From positions 434,001-498,000 of the forward strand of contig JAIUPT010000019.1 in assembly GCA_022315425.1 (NCBI GenBank): a stretch of DNA of 64,000 nucleotides. The letters are read 5' to 3'. The notes below the pieces were generated by a model that was not told the origin of the DNA, made no database searches, and worked only from the letters and a program-made list of their open reading frames with translations. Below, piece after piece: positions 22,099 to 32,336 of the stretch. Made by a program: the position numbers and the translations under genes. Every line of letters starts with the position of its first letter. Positions within the stretch are counted from its first letter, which is position 1. The DNA comes from Pseudevernia furfuracea (taxonomy: Eukaryota > Ascomycota > Lecanoromycetes > Lecanorales > Parmeliaceae).

Positions 22099-22943
22099 AT
22101 GATACGCCATGAACCAAAGTACAAAAAATCGCGCCCAGAGCTTGAGACCTCTAGGTGCGGCGCCAAAATGATGAACTTGGTTGCCCATGGGGGTCTTCAG
22201 CTTGACTGAAGCCCTAAAGGTGTCCTCTTGACACCCTCCCTCATGCATGCTGAGCCCATGCAGAGAGTCACGCGCATTAGCCCGGCGGTGTTTGACACAC
22301 GCCGCTAGGTGCTGCGGACCTGTACTCGATTCAGCTGCAGCGTAGGTTCGAATCATATTATACAATCTCGTAGTAGTTACATAATAGAATCTTTTATATT
22401 ATCTAGAGGAATTGAACATGTTAAATAGAGCTAGGGCTTATACTGAGTATTGCACTCGATAGTCAATCTTTCTATTCAAGGCGGGATATTAAAAACTATC
22501 AAGACTTTTTCCATCTATCGTATCATCCTTCATTATGACCTTCTCGGTTATTAAGTTATTATCACTTGAACAGAGGAAGAGAGTCGCTACTTAGGCTATT
22601 TCAGAAGCTCATTTAATTACTTTTAAAATCGACGAAGTAGTTAACAGTAACGAAGTCGATAGACTCCGTTGTCAAGACTATATCTTTATAAGAAAATTCC
22701 TGTATAGTAGCTGCGCGTCTGTGAGACAGTGCGACGTCGTTGAGTACTAAACTACTAATATCGATTCTTGATAGCGCTATAACTGAGTTAGCTGAGTTTT
22801 TTCACTAAAATGAAATTGCAAGCATACTTCTTAATCACTGGATCACAGCACCTAGTTTGACGAAGCATTAAGCTACTGCGCAGGAGGCTTATTTATCGTC
22901 TAGGGTGGCTGTGAGTGGGTGACTGTCTGGAGCTGAGTTGCGT

Positions 22944-23140
22944 TGCTGTCATCATATCAGCCCCATCTCCTGTTTCAGCTACTCTGGCATTCGCGGATAT
23001 TACTTCTTTACAAGCAGGTCACCAGGCAGAATTTACGGACAATGCTGTCATCATGTCAGCTTACTTCGTTACTTCTCCTCAACCAATCCAGCTTCCACGG
23101 AATAATCACTCCTTTTCAAGTAGGTCACCAGATCGAGCTC
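22944..23140 (+). repeat. Imperfect 99-bp tandem duplication upstream of a secreted gene
   Basis: Two adjacent copies start at 22944 and 23043, each opening with TGCTGTCATCAT(A/G)TCAGC and each containing AAG(C/T)AGGTCACCAG near its end. The copies have diverged considerably between these blocks. It lies 200-390 bp upstream of the next start codon, in the probable promoter. Confidence 0.65.
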
Positions 23141-23180
23141 ACTTAGTACGCAGGGGTCTCCAAGGCGCGACTCCACAGGT

Positions 23181-23187
23181 TATAAAG
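23181..23187 (+). promoter_or_regulatory. Candidate TATA box
   Basis: TATAAAG sits 150 nt upstream of the ATG at 23332 and is followed by a pyrimidine- and AC-rich leader, a common arrangement in well-expressed fungal secreted-protein genes. Confidence 0.4.
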
Positions 23188-23331
23188 TCCCTGATCTTCC
23201 CAGCCACCTCAACTTGGACAGCAGATCAAACTTATCCAGCTCTTTCATCAAAACGTCAGATCACTCCCATCCAATTATCACTCTCAAGAACTCAGTGCTT
23301 ATCACAAGATCTCAAATCTCAAAGTGCCATC

Positions 23332-23921
23332 ATGCATTTCCTTACCCTCGCCACCCTGCTTGTTGCTGGCTCCGCGACTGCCTTTGCCGCCGCTGAGCCA
23401 AAGGCCAATGAGTACACAAGTGCGTTCATGAAAACCTTCAAGATGCTTTCGTAAGACAATCAACTCATAAACTTTTAATATAGGTATCGACTGGTAAGAA
23501 GAAGCCATTTCGAGAAGTGCATATAGACCACATACCCAGATATCCAGCTGACTCTATCTTCTCGATAACAGCTCTGGTAACATCAACTTCGGGTGCGTGC
23601 GAGTTGACTCCTTCTCCACGCCCCATGGAATTCCCGAATATTCCCCTACGTGACACACATGCCTCATCCACACAGACCAATTCGCTAACCAGAGTTTCTC
23701 AAATAACCAGACACCATGCCTCAAACCTCGCAGTCGTAAACATGGACCCCAGCTCCCACTCTGTCTACCTCGCCGGCGCCACCTGGTCGGGCTATTCCGG
23801 GGCTTCTCCCAACACCGGCAGCAGCGGATGCCAAGGGGAGAACTTGGGGCCCCTCCCTGGCGGATGCTCAAATCTCGATACTCAGTTTGCGGCGTCAAGA
23901 ATTTACTGCGTCTCCACGTAG
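23332..23921 (+). CDS. Small secreted protein, about 128 aa, with a 10-nt microexon
   Basis: The ATG at 23332 gives a signal peptide (MHFLTLATLLVAGSATAFA). The preferred model has exons 23332-23419, 23484-23493 (10 nt), 23572-23649 and 23711-23921. All three introns are GT-AG, 60-80 nt, and keep frame. The mature product would hold five cysteines, and the last exon carries HSVYLAGATWSGYSG, SGCQGEN, GGCSN and a terminal IYCVST. An alternative skips the microexon and reads 23572 onward in another frame that is open through 23921. I favour the microexon because its flanking signals (AATATAG and GTAAGA) are strong. The family is not recognised; effector-like secretion is inference. Confidence 0.6.
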
Positions 23922-24633
23922 CTAGAGTAGCGCGTGGGTGCCCGTCCACCGTTGATGCTCAGAAGGGAATGAGGCGCTGAGGGTATGCGTTCTTTATTCT
24001 GGACTGTTGTCAGATGTGCAGTGGAATGAAGGGCGTAGAATGGGCTATACGACTACTGTTGAGATCGGATTACTATCTTTAAGGTCCCCGTTGTTGATTG
24101 AAATGTCACGACACACTCCGCCCCCATTTCGATGTCAGATACTCAACTAGCAATCAATCAACATCATCCACCCATGTTCTGTGAAATCAAAGATGAGCTG
24201 TCGGAAATGAAATTTCCGTTTTTCGAGAAACAGCCTTCTTAATGAAATACTTTGCATCTTTCCTTAAAGGCTTTGCGATTTTAGGCGTCAAATCGCATCA
24301 GTGGGACCTTTGGTTAGTGGGTCTCATCTCATAGGCTCTGAGGCTTGATTAGGGAAAGTGTGATAGGAGGATTAGTTCTCACTTGTAGAGTTCCTTATGT
24401 AGTTGGCGCTCAGGGTCTCGCAAGTGTCGCAGTGTTGAAGGAGAAGAAGTTCACGAGACTGTGCTCCGGTGCAAGTCGCCAGGTCGAGAGAGTAGCGCGA
24501 TAGATATGTCACAGTGATCTTCAACCATATCATGTCTTAAGTGTAATGACCATTTATAAGAGTGGGCAAGTGTAATATGATGTTGAAAGGTGTAGATCAC
24601 TACCTGCACGAGAAGTAAAGTGAAGCCTATGCT
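23922..24633. other. No gene seen
   Basis: Intergenic sequence between the secreted-protein gene and the MITE; no coding or repeat feature could be supported. Confidence 0.5.
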
Positions 24634-25219
24634 CAGGGCTCCCAACGGTCCGGACTACTGGTATTTTCACATGAACCAGTCCAAAACGAAGCTATACAAA
24701 TGGTCCACGGTCCAATTCAGCACTTGAATCGTTCAGATCATCAACTAATAGTCTAGACTATTGATCCATAGTCTCCAAAACCCCCTCCTCATCCAAATCA
24801 TTCACAATAACATTAACGGGCTTTGAGGAGATCACAGACCTCGCGGCGATAATAAAGGGGTTCGTGCTAATAGAAGAGATCTCTGATAGATTAGATTCAT
24901 TATTGCTGAGTGTCATAATGATGTGATTGTTGAAGAATAAATTGAAGAAATATAAGTATAACTTGCTGAAGTGACGTAAATAACACTTTTCTCCGCTTGC
25001 TATTAAAAATACGCTTATCATGATCAGATCTACACTCAAAAAGTCAGTCTCAAGATTAGTCAGCTGGATCACCAGGACTATTAGTATGGACTACTGGTCT
25101 ATACAGCTGAACTGGTTCAGGATCATTTATGAAATCACTTAACCAGTCCAATATTACTGATCCATTGAACGGTCCGGACTAATAGTTAATGGTTTGCCAC
25201 CAAACCATTGAGAGCCCTG
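24634..25219. mobile_element. Complete hAT-type MITE with 8-bp target-site duplication
   Basis: The ends are CAGGGCTCCCAACGGT and, as reverse complement of the right end, CAGGGCTCTCAATGGT. The flanks are cctatgct (24626-24633) and cctatgcc (25220-25227), a 7/8 match of hAT-typical length. The CAGGG terminus is also hAT-like. At 586 bp it is non-autonomous; the minus-strand frame inside (24758-25072) shows no transposase motif I can name. A solo right end of the same family lies at 1611-1734. Confidence 0.85.
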
Positions 25220-25264
25220 CCTATGCCAAGCCGCGTTACTCGTTGTAATCTAGTAGAGTAATGC

Positions 25265-25379
25265 AAATCACACGTTTGTGCGCGCAATGTCACCTCTTTC
25301 AGCGTTTGCTAAAGGATCGTTCTTGTTGACATCGCAAGATCACAAATTACTTGTTTGGTGACGGTCTATCAACATTTAT
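25265..25379 (+). repeat. Interspersed repeat, copy 2 (pair with 20041-20157)
   Basis: Matches 20041-20157 in the same orientation with small indels. It lies directly downstream of the MITE and just beyond the 3' side of the UstYa-like relic. Confidence 0.8.
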
Positions 25380-25929
25380 ATCTGAGCGCCTGCGTTAAAC
25401 TTTTAGGGAGGTGGGTGCGATAGGGTCCTTAGGCCTCACGGTGAGCTGGGGCCAGGTGCATTTCCGATACTCTAGGTCTAAGCGCCGGACCCTTTTGCTG
25501 GCATGGTGCAGGACTTTTGGGTACAGACCTCCGTACTGCCATCAATTCGACAATAACCCTCAAGTCGCCGAACACACGGGCACGTAAAGATCGCCTGAAA
25601 TTATTGCTGCTGAAACGGTTCCGCTCTCTTATTATGACGAATGTAGTGACCCTTCTGGGCGCGATTGCAGCAAGCTCCCAGATCCCTTGACAGCTTGTCT
25701 CCCCTTCTTTTGCAATCTTTAATTCCCACCTACGGATCCAGGAGGCTTCATCATCGATCCGCAAGCAGTTGGTACACGTGGAGCAGTTAACTAGCATCGC
25801 AAAATTCACGACACGGAAAACCTGGGGTATAAACAGAGTCGGTGGCGTGGGTCTATCTTACGAGCTTGCTTACGCGAGATCGAACGATGACGACAGCTGC
25901 TGCAAAACAAGTGTAACCCCGGACGGGTA

Positions 25930-26400
25930 GTTGTACTTATCGTCAGGTTCCAAAAGGCCTCGGTCGCAGCTTGCTTGAAGAGAAGAAGGTTTTTTTTTTC
26001 CCGAAGTGTCGGTCTTGGGTCAAACCCCTCAGGCAAAGCTGTACCGCTATTTTCTTGAGTCAAAATCCTGCAGATGGATTGGATGTAGTCGACACAGTGC
26101 TCGTAGTGTCTCTCGTACATCTCGGGAATCTCCCGCTTTCTGGGACTGGACATCGGGCGAGACGTCGATGTAGTGTCCTTTCCGGATACAATCCAGGCAG
26201 TGAATGGCATGGGTTCCCATTGCTGTGGCCAGGTATCCCGCCGCCGGCAAATTTTGGGTATCGCACCGATGTTGGATTGTGACCGATACGGAGGATATCG
26301 TCTGCGGAGACGCTGATCGGGCTGTCTGGCAGCTCAATGTAAGTCTAGCGATCTGCTGTTGGGAGTACATTGCTTACATTGTATGATGTTGTACTAGGCC
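25930..26400 (-). pseudogene. UstYa-like (DUF3328) relic, frameshifted
   Basis: On the minus strand three consecutive pieces of one protein lie in different frames. First comes SPISVSADDILRIGHNPTSV and a YPKFAGG stretch; then a shift gives GYLATAMGTHAIHCL; then another shift gives REIPEMYERHYEHCVDYI. The two HxxHC motifs are diagnostic of the UstYa/DUF3328 family, whose members act as oxidative or cyclising enzymes in fungal RiPP and related pathways. The membrane anchor and the upstream part are not found, and the C-terminal part after HYEHCVDYI does not follow the family. At least two frameshifts make this non-functional unless the assembly is wrong. Confidence 0.7.
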
Positions 26401-27633
26401 TGATGGAAAATTTGGGGTAGGAGGACCTTTTTAGGGTGATTGGTAACTATAGTGAGTATTTGAACCTGACGTTTTGAAAAGCCTTCCTTTATGGCTTCCG
26501 GTACAGGCGCCGACAGCAAATTGGTGTTTTATGTCTCGTCTCCAGCATCCGACCAGCAACTCACGGTAGGTGTTGAACCTCTCCACACAGCTTTTTTCCG
26601 ACACGTTTTGGACACAATCGAATTCGAGCGAGGTATCTCGCGCGCTCAGTGTGACACCTTTGAATTCGACAATAGTAACCTCATCCAGTATATACGTAAA
26701 GGGAAGGGGAGCACTCGTTGGGGAAGTGTCCGTTCACCACTTCACGGCTGATACAACAATTGAGGATGTGCTGAAGATGAATCTTGTTGCGGGGAGTATT
26801 TCTCATCGCATACACTGCCTCACGGTGGGCCGAGCTGATGGCATTAGGAAAGGTGGTCGGGTTGGATTCTTGTTGAGATGAAGGGGTCCTTCGCCTCGTG
26901 GACCGGTCAAGTTTAAAAAGTTGCCGGGTGCTGACTCGGAGGGAGGCGGATCTAAGCCCAAGGCTGGGGGAAAGCGGGTCTGCTCTCTATGACGAATATA
27001 CAACCGGGCGCTCGTTTGGGAGAGACACCAGTATAATGGTGATATGCTATGATCAGGTCCTTGGTCGTGAGAAGCAGAAGCAGAGCCCGAGATCGTTGAG
27101 ATTTCAAGGCGATGTATAGCAAGCCCCTTCTTTTGACTTGCTCGGAAGATTCGGATGCCGTTACGCCGTCCTCCGTAAGATTGGTCGTAGAAAGGGTAAA
27201 ATGATAAGGAAATCTGGCATTTGACCGAAAGCCAGCCAAGCGCAACGCGAAACACGATTGGTAGGTGCGAGAGCTCGACGCAAGACTTGTCACTCGTAGA
27301 AATTACAACGATGCCGGATGAGGTGCAATTATCCAGACATTTCTTGGAAGCTGATCTGTATATCCATTTGCCGTATCTGTCCCTCCAATGTTTAATGAGC
27401 TAAGCTCGCTAGCTACTTCTCGTTTTCGAGGAAAGGCCTCGCGGTCGGCTGGAAGGCATCAAGATTGCGAGAGTCCTTTGGCAAATCAACAATGATGTTC
27501 GTGCTGGCAACTGAGCGTCACGCTGGAGATATATCGTTTGAGGACTGGGGTTGCTATACAGCGACCGAAGTAATACCCCAGTGGACACCTTTGCTTAGAT
27601 ACCATCCATCCCAGTAATTCATCTATTAGTGTT
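26401..27633. other. No supported gene
   Basis: A plus-strand frame at 26491-26751 (86 codons from an ATG, beginning MASGTGADSKLVFYV) has protein-like composition but no recognisable family. Longer minus-strand frames at 26803-27293 overlap each other in several frames and show no domain. The region looks degenerate. Confidence 0.4.
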
Positions 27634-29480
27634 TCACTCCAAATAGATCCTCCCCCGTTTACCCTTCTTCACCACTCCCAAAGCCTCCCCATACATAAGC
27701 CCATCCACACAGGCCCTCTCAATCAACCTGTTACAACCCTCCCCTTCTCCCGACCGGATAACGAATGGTGTCCATGCACTCCGAATCACACAAATCTGAT
27801 CTCCAATCCTCCCATTTTTCGTAAGAAAAAAAAACCACCGCCCCAAACAACTTAATATCGCAGCGCGAAAGAAAACATCTACATCCGCTGCCTGGGCGTC
27901 AGTGAACGGCTTACCCATCGAACGCGCAGTCACAGGCTGGCGCTCAACCGCGGCCTCTATCGCCAAGCCGGCTTTCATGAGGTTGTACACGTCATGCTGG
28001 TTGCTGGTGCACTTTTTGCCATTCAAGGTGTTGGCGATAAGAGCGCGCTAATGCGCTTCTGGAACGTCTCTGTCTGACGACTTGGACGATTAAATCGAGT
28101 TTTCCACCGCCGACGCTAACGAGGTTGTTTGCTGTAAACGTTGCGGCGTGAGAGAAGTTAAATGAAGTCGTGCGAGATGATAGAAGCAGGGTTTTGGAAA
28201 AAGGAAGAGTTCAGGCCTGCGTGGTCAAAATTGAGGCCATTCTTCGCAGGATAGAGAGTTGAGTGGGGGGAAGGTAAGTCTGCGGACCCCCGCGGAGTTG
28301 GGCCACAAGGAAGGGGGACCCCTGTGAGTGGCTGGTTGGGAGACTCAGAAGGGGTAAGGAGCTGGTACCGGCATTGTTTGCTGCATCATGCTTTAATAAT
28401 GCTTCGGTGCCGAGCGTGGTTATGGCCCGAGGGCCTGAGAGGTTGGAACACCAGGATGGGAGAGGCCTTCGAGAGGCGGGTTGGAAGACGCACATTGTAA
28501 AATAGTGAGAGTGGGGTCATTGCGATGTCAACTTTTTGCTGCCTCGATATAGACTTTGACGGCCGATTTGGTCACGTCAACTCTGAGCGATTCTCCGAGA
28601 GCATCGGAAGCCAGGCCAAGGAGGCCGTATACTTTATCGGCGTCTCGAGAGACGGAGAAATTTCGGCTTGCTTTCTAGGAGGCTCATGAAGCTGATGCTT
28701 TGACCGTTAGTTCGCCACAGTTGGAAGAGCGATATTTTTTGCTCCACAGCCAAGCCTCTGACGAACGGCTATGAAATCTGCATCAGGATCTCACGTCAAG
28801 TCTACACTACTGATGCAGACGTCATGCTCCCCGCAAAGTCGACTAAATTTATCCAAAATCGTAGTCTTGTTCCCGCACATGAACACAGTATTCGCAGGAA
28901 GGACTGCTTCTTGAAAACCCCACAACCTAGTGAACCAGGGTCGAGAGAAGAGATCGCGATGCCCACGCCAGATCTCATCGGAGCGCTTTGGTGAGCCGTG
29001 CGATGTCAACCTGTCGACATATATGCCCAAAAGGCCATCGAAATCACGGAGCCTCGGTATGAGTTCAGGTATCGCGTCAACCCAGACAATGATGACCCTG
29101 ATGGCTTTTGTGTAGATTGTTCGCTTGTTTGGACATTCTGGCCAACAGGGCTATCTTGATCAACACAAATGGCGTTGATCAAGATATAGTTGGATTTGTT
29201 ACTCGAGATGAAGGTATGGTAAGAGCTTTTGGACGTTTGAGGGCACCGCGAGCATAGAGTCATTGCAAAAAAAGAAAAATGACCCGATCTCGTGAATGCT
29301 CATCCCAGCTGTATGATAATGCATAGAGAAACCTGGGGTGTTGTCTTTCGAGAACCGTCCACGAACAATAGCGTAGTTGGTCCTCATCCGTCAAGCCCCG
29401 CAGCAGACGGATGGGAATCTGAAGCAGAAAGCAGAAGGAGGGTAGACAAAAGCGGCCGTAGCTCGGCATATGCGTCACGA
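27634..29480 (-). pseudogene. HET (heterokaryon incompatibility) domain gene, disrupted
   Basis: Minus-strand pieces follow the order of a HET protein: an N-terminal FLYALSYSWDEHS segment (near 29340), LINAICVDQDSPVGQN (near 29150), a frameshift to VWVDAIPELIPRL, then RPWFTRLWGFQEAVL and VFMCGN (near 28900). A C-terminal segment at 27634-28026 carries GDQICVIRSAWTPFVIR and CVDGLMYGEA. The frame changes at least twice within the HET domain. About 0.8 kb lacking recognisable HET sequence, including an interspersed repeat (28077-28234), separates the domain from the tail. HET proteins trigger non-self recognition cell death in fungi; this copy appears dead. Confidence 0.75.
28077..28234 (+). repeat. 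Interspersed repeat, copy 2 (pair with 20850-21000)
   Basis: Matches 20850-21000 in the same orientation. It lies between the HET domain pieces and the HET C-terminal tail, as if inserted in the gene. Confidence 0.85.
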
Positions 29481-30328
29481 TCTTTCGAAAGTACGAGAAT
29501 ACCAGGGGTGATTTTTAGGGTCGACAACGTCGCAAGGTGGTGTACGCTACAAGCATGGCCATAGTACCCACAAGGCTGTGCCTGATAAGTGGGGGGGGGG
29601 TTTGCAATAAAAAAGGCATTTGCTGGACCTTTTGCCGGAAACCGAAAAAGAATGAAGGACGTGGTGGATCGGAAAGTGCGGGTTCCTAGAGTGTAGCACT
29701 TCTTTGCTATCGCTTAGGAAGTTGGGCAAGCTCGGAGGACGTTTCGGAAAATCCAGAGCTCTTATTGGGATACGGTCAGGGTAAGCAGGCCACTTTTCGA
29801 GGTAGAACGATTCGGAGAACGAGTTTGGAATCGTCGGCTAGCCTTCTGTGTCGGGGTTGGTTTATTTGGTCAGCGAGTGCCTTTGGGAGTGCTTGGCCAA
29901 CACACAAAAGACTGTTGTGTGTTTGGTGAATGAAAATTTTCGATGCCAACGTTGGACGAGACACCGTGATTCCAGAGGATATCAATATGCTTTTACGGGG
30001 GGCTGTTTGTACCTTCGGCGACGTTTGTCGGTGCTTGCTTTGGGGGAGGTGTGGAAGAGCATGAGGCAGCGAAGCAGTGAAGTAAGAGATATTCGGTCCT
30101 ATGCAGATGAGAAAAGGAAGGCCTGCCAAGCCGGCAATTGAGACTGCCGGATTAGTTATTGAGCTATGTTTATGAGTAACGATGTGTCGACGACATACAC
30201 CTACGTCGCATCTCTACGTCAAGACCATCTCCTGAATTTGACCGGACTATAGCGATACACTCCAGTACATCTTGGCCTAACAAAGCAACTCTGCTCCTTC
30301 CTGACGGTCTCCCTTCGGCTTCAGGCTG
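29481..30328. other. No supported gene
   Basis: Only short overlapping frames on both strands. A poly-G run (about 29590-29600) is present. The segment next to the HET relic may hold its lost 5' end. Confidence 0.4.
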
Positions 30329-31561
30329 CTATGTTGAACTGCAGCTACCTTGTTCATCGCGCACCCCCAATTGCTCGATAATTTCCTGGATAGGCTCTAG
30401 ATCAAGGGAAACATCACTCATTTCTCCTATGGCACTGGCAGCTTGCCCAGCCTCCAAATCCGAAAGGCAGGTATCTGCAGTTCCGAAGCCAGTGGAACCA
30501 GGAACTGAAGGAAGAGATCCAGGCGTATGAGGTGATGTAGCCCCTGAGCCAGCCACCGAGCCGACGCCGGCCTCACTCAAAGCCTCTTCCACCTGCTGTC
30601 TAGCTATCCTTTGCATTTGCCTGCGAGCCCAGGAAATATAGACGTTTTGGACGATAGCCTCGCGACCTCGCGGGACAGCTTCCCTTACGCTCGTGGCCAC
30701 GTTCTCGGCTCTATCCAGGCGTCCGACTTGCTCGCAGCGGGTTAGGATACCACCGATGGCAACAACGGCCCCAATGACAATAGCTGTTTGAACGACATTC
30801 TCGGCCGTGACGTTGCCGTTGAATACGAGATCGGTAATGGCTGCGACGCCACCGCCGACAATGGCGCCGGCCCCTGCGCTGAGAATGACGGCCGTCCAAT
30901 AGCTGTGTTTGTTAACCAGGAGATGACGGAGCTCGGAATGGACAAGAGCTTCAGTCTGTGCGGTGCCTGAGGCATTTTGACAGATGAGGCCGTTATTCAA
31001 AACTTGATTTGCTTCTTCATCGGCTAGCTGAGCGACCACCGCTGTGTGATTGGCGTAATTTGGATTGGGATTTTGCCTTGAGTGTCGCAGGGAGTACAAG
31101 TCTGCAACCATGTCGCGAAGGTCGGTTTTGTTGGTCGTGGTGCCATTGGTGAATGTGTAAACGCCTATGTCAGTACCGAATTTAAGGCCGGTACCACAAT
31201 TTGAAAAGTCCACGCTGATGTTGTACCTAATCGTCCCTGAACCCGTATCATCTTCCCAACATGACTGGTGAAGGCCATATGAATCGGTGTAGGGGCCGTT
31301 TGCATCGGCATTAGCGAAAGCTCTCTTGTTTTTTGAACCGGCAAAGTTTGTGTTCTGGGAGAAGTTCCCTGTATTATCCGAGAAAAGTTGATCTAAGAAA
31401 CTACTCAGAGACTCTCCCGGAGGCTGTAGTGGAAGTGTTAGAACGGCATCGGGAGACGATGATCCTGAGGCAGCGGCATCCGGTGCGCTTAGAAGATTGA
31501 GAGAAGCTGAACCCGTGGCAAGAGCGATGAAATTCGCGACAAGAGCGAGAAGGCACTTCAT
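30329..31561 (-). CDS. Secreted or membrane protein of unknown function, 410 aa
   Basis: One uninterrupted frame starts at the ATG at 31561 with a signal peptide (MKCLLALVANFIALATGSAS). The next 180 residues are Asn/Thr-rich with several N-glycosylation sequons and cysteines (SCWEDDTGSG, NCGTG, ICQNASG). Two long Gly/Ala-rich hydrophobic segments follow at about residues 222-247 and 254-275, separated by a short NGNVTAEN turn, so they could form a membrane hairpin. The C-terminal part is amphipathic (arginine-rich helix at about 290-325), then Ser/Pro/Gly-rich and acidic. I recognise no family. Length, composition and clean frame support a real gene. Function cannot be inferred. Confidence 0.75.
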   Translation of the reverse strand: MKCLLALVANFIALATGSASLNLLSAPDAAASGSSSPDAVLTLPLQPPGESLSSFLDQLFSDNTGNFSQNTNFAGSKNKRAFANADANGPYTDSYGLHQSCWEDDTGSGTIRYNISVDFSNCGTGLKFGTDIGVYTFTNGTTTNKTDLRDMVADLYSLRHSRQNPNPNYANHTAVVAQLADEEANQVLNNGLICQNASGTAQTEALVHSELRHLLVNKHSYWTAVILSAGAGAIVGGGVAAITDLVFNGNVTAENVVQTAIVIGAVVAIGGILTRCEQVGRLDRAENVATSVREAVPRGREAIVQNVYISWARRQMQRIARQQVEEALSEAGVGSVAGSGATSPHTPGSLPSVPGSTGFGTADTCLSDLEAGQAASAIGEMSDVSLDLEPIQEIIEQLGVRDEQGSCSST

Positions 31562-31974
31562 GCCGAGGTCGATCTTATCTGATGGACCAAACGCAGAATG
31601 CAGGGATGGAAGTTAACTCCAAGGGATATGTAGCGATAGCGAATTGTCTCAAGTGGTCAATCACAGAGGTACTTAGCTCTTATTTATGAAGTTGTGGTTG
31701 CGCAAAACATACGCTCCCTGTATATTCTTCCCGCATACCTCTAACAGTAACGACTGTCGTGAAAGTTGGCCCGTACAACAGTGGTCCCGAGCACTCTCAT
31801 GACACGAAAGCATTCGATGATTGAAAATCATAGGTACGGTAGCGGCTATTGGAAGATGAGTAGAAGCGATTGCGTAATGAAGAGTGACTTGAAACTTTGA
31901 GCAAATATACGATTGGCTGAAGAGAAGTTAGGCGGATAAAATTTTCATGCATAACACAAAAGGCTGGCTTACTA
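31562..31974. other. Upstream region of the 410-aa gene; nothing else seen
   Basis: Probable promoter and leader of the minus-strand gene; the remainder holds no supported feature. Confidence 0.4.
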
Positions 31975-32334
31975 TGTAACACCCTGGCAAATGCAATACC
32001 CTAAAATCCGATCGATTCCGGGGGCGGGTCCTGGGGGATACCGTCCGGCCGTCCGGAAAACTCATCTCAAACCAGGGATCCACCCTAACCCGAAAGCCCG
32101 ACGAGTTCTCTCGGTGTCTCGTCCCGTTGGTCGACGTAGACCCGAAAGAATTCGAATAGACTTTGTTGCACTTTCATATGACTTTCGCAATACAATTCCA
32201 ATTTTCAACACTCTTAATGCTTTAGAATTCGTATTCTATGCCTCATAATTTCATTTTTCCATGTCTTTATAAGACTGTTATGAAAGAATTCTCGCCCCCG
32301 GATTTTCGGATTTTAGGGTGCCAGGAGTGTTGAC
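31975..32334. mobile_element. TA-flanked MITE (Tc1/mariner-like), 360 bp
   Basis: The left end is TGTAACACCCTGGCA and the right end, reverse-complemented, is GTCAACACTCCTGGCA. Inside both ends, after a 9-nt gap in one of them, follows CCCTAAAATCCG and then a CCGGGGGCG block. The element is bounded on both sides by TA (31973-31974 and 32335-32336), the target-site duplication typical of Tc1/mariner-like elements (including Fot/pogo). There is no transposase; it is a non-autonomous copy. Confidence 0.75.
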
Positions 32335-32336
32335 TA

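Larger units (their letters stand above)
19914..22943. other. 3-kb repeat-rich intergenic region
   Basis: No gene is supported. It contains several interspersed repeats listed separately, a poly-G tract near 21655-21680, a (GATT)n microsatellite, a short tandem array near 22032-22098, and from about 22370 to 22860 an AT-rich, TA-rich segment with the look of repeat DNA degraded by C-to-T mutation (RIP-like). Confidence 0.5.
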
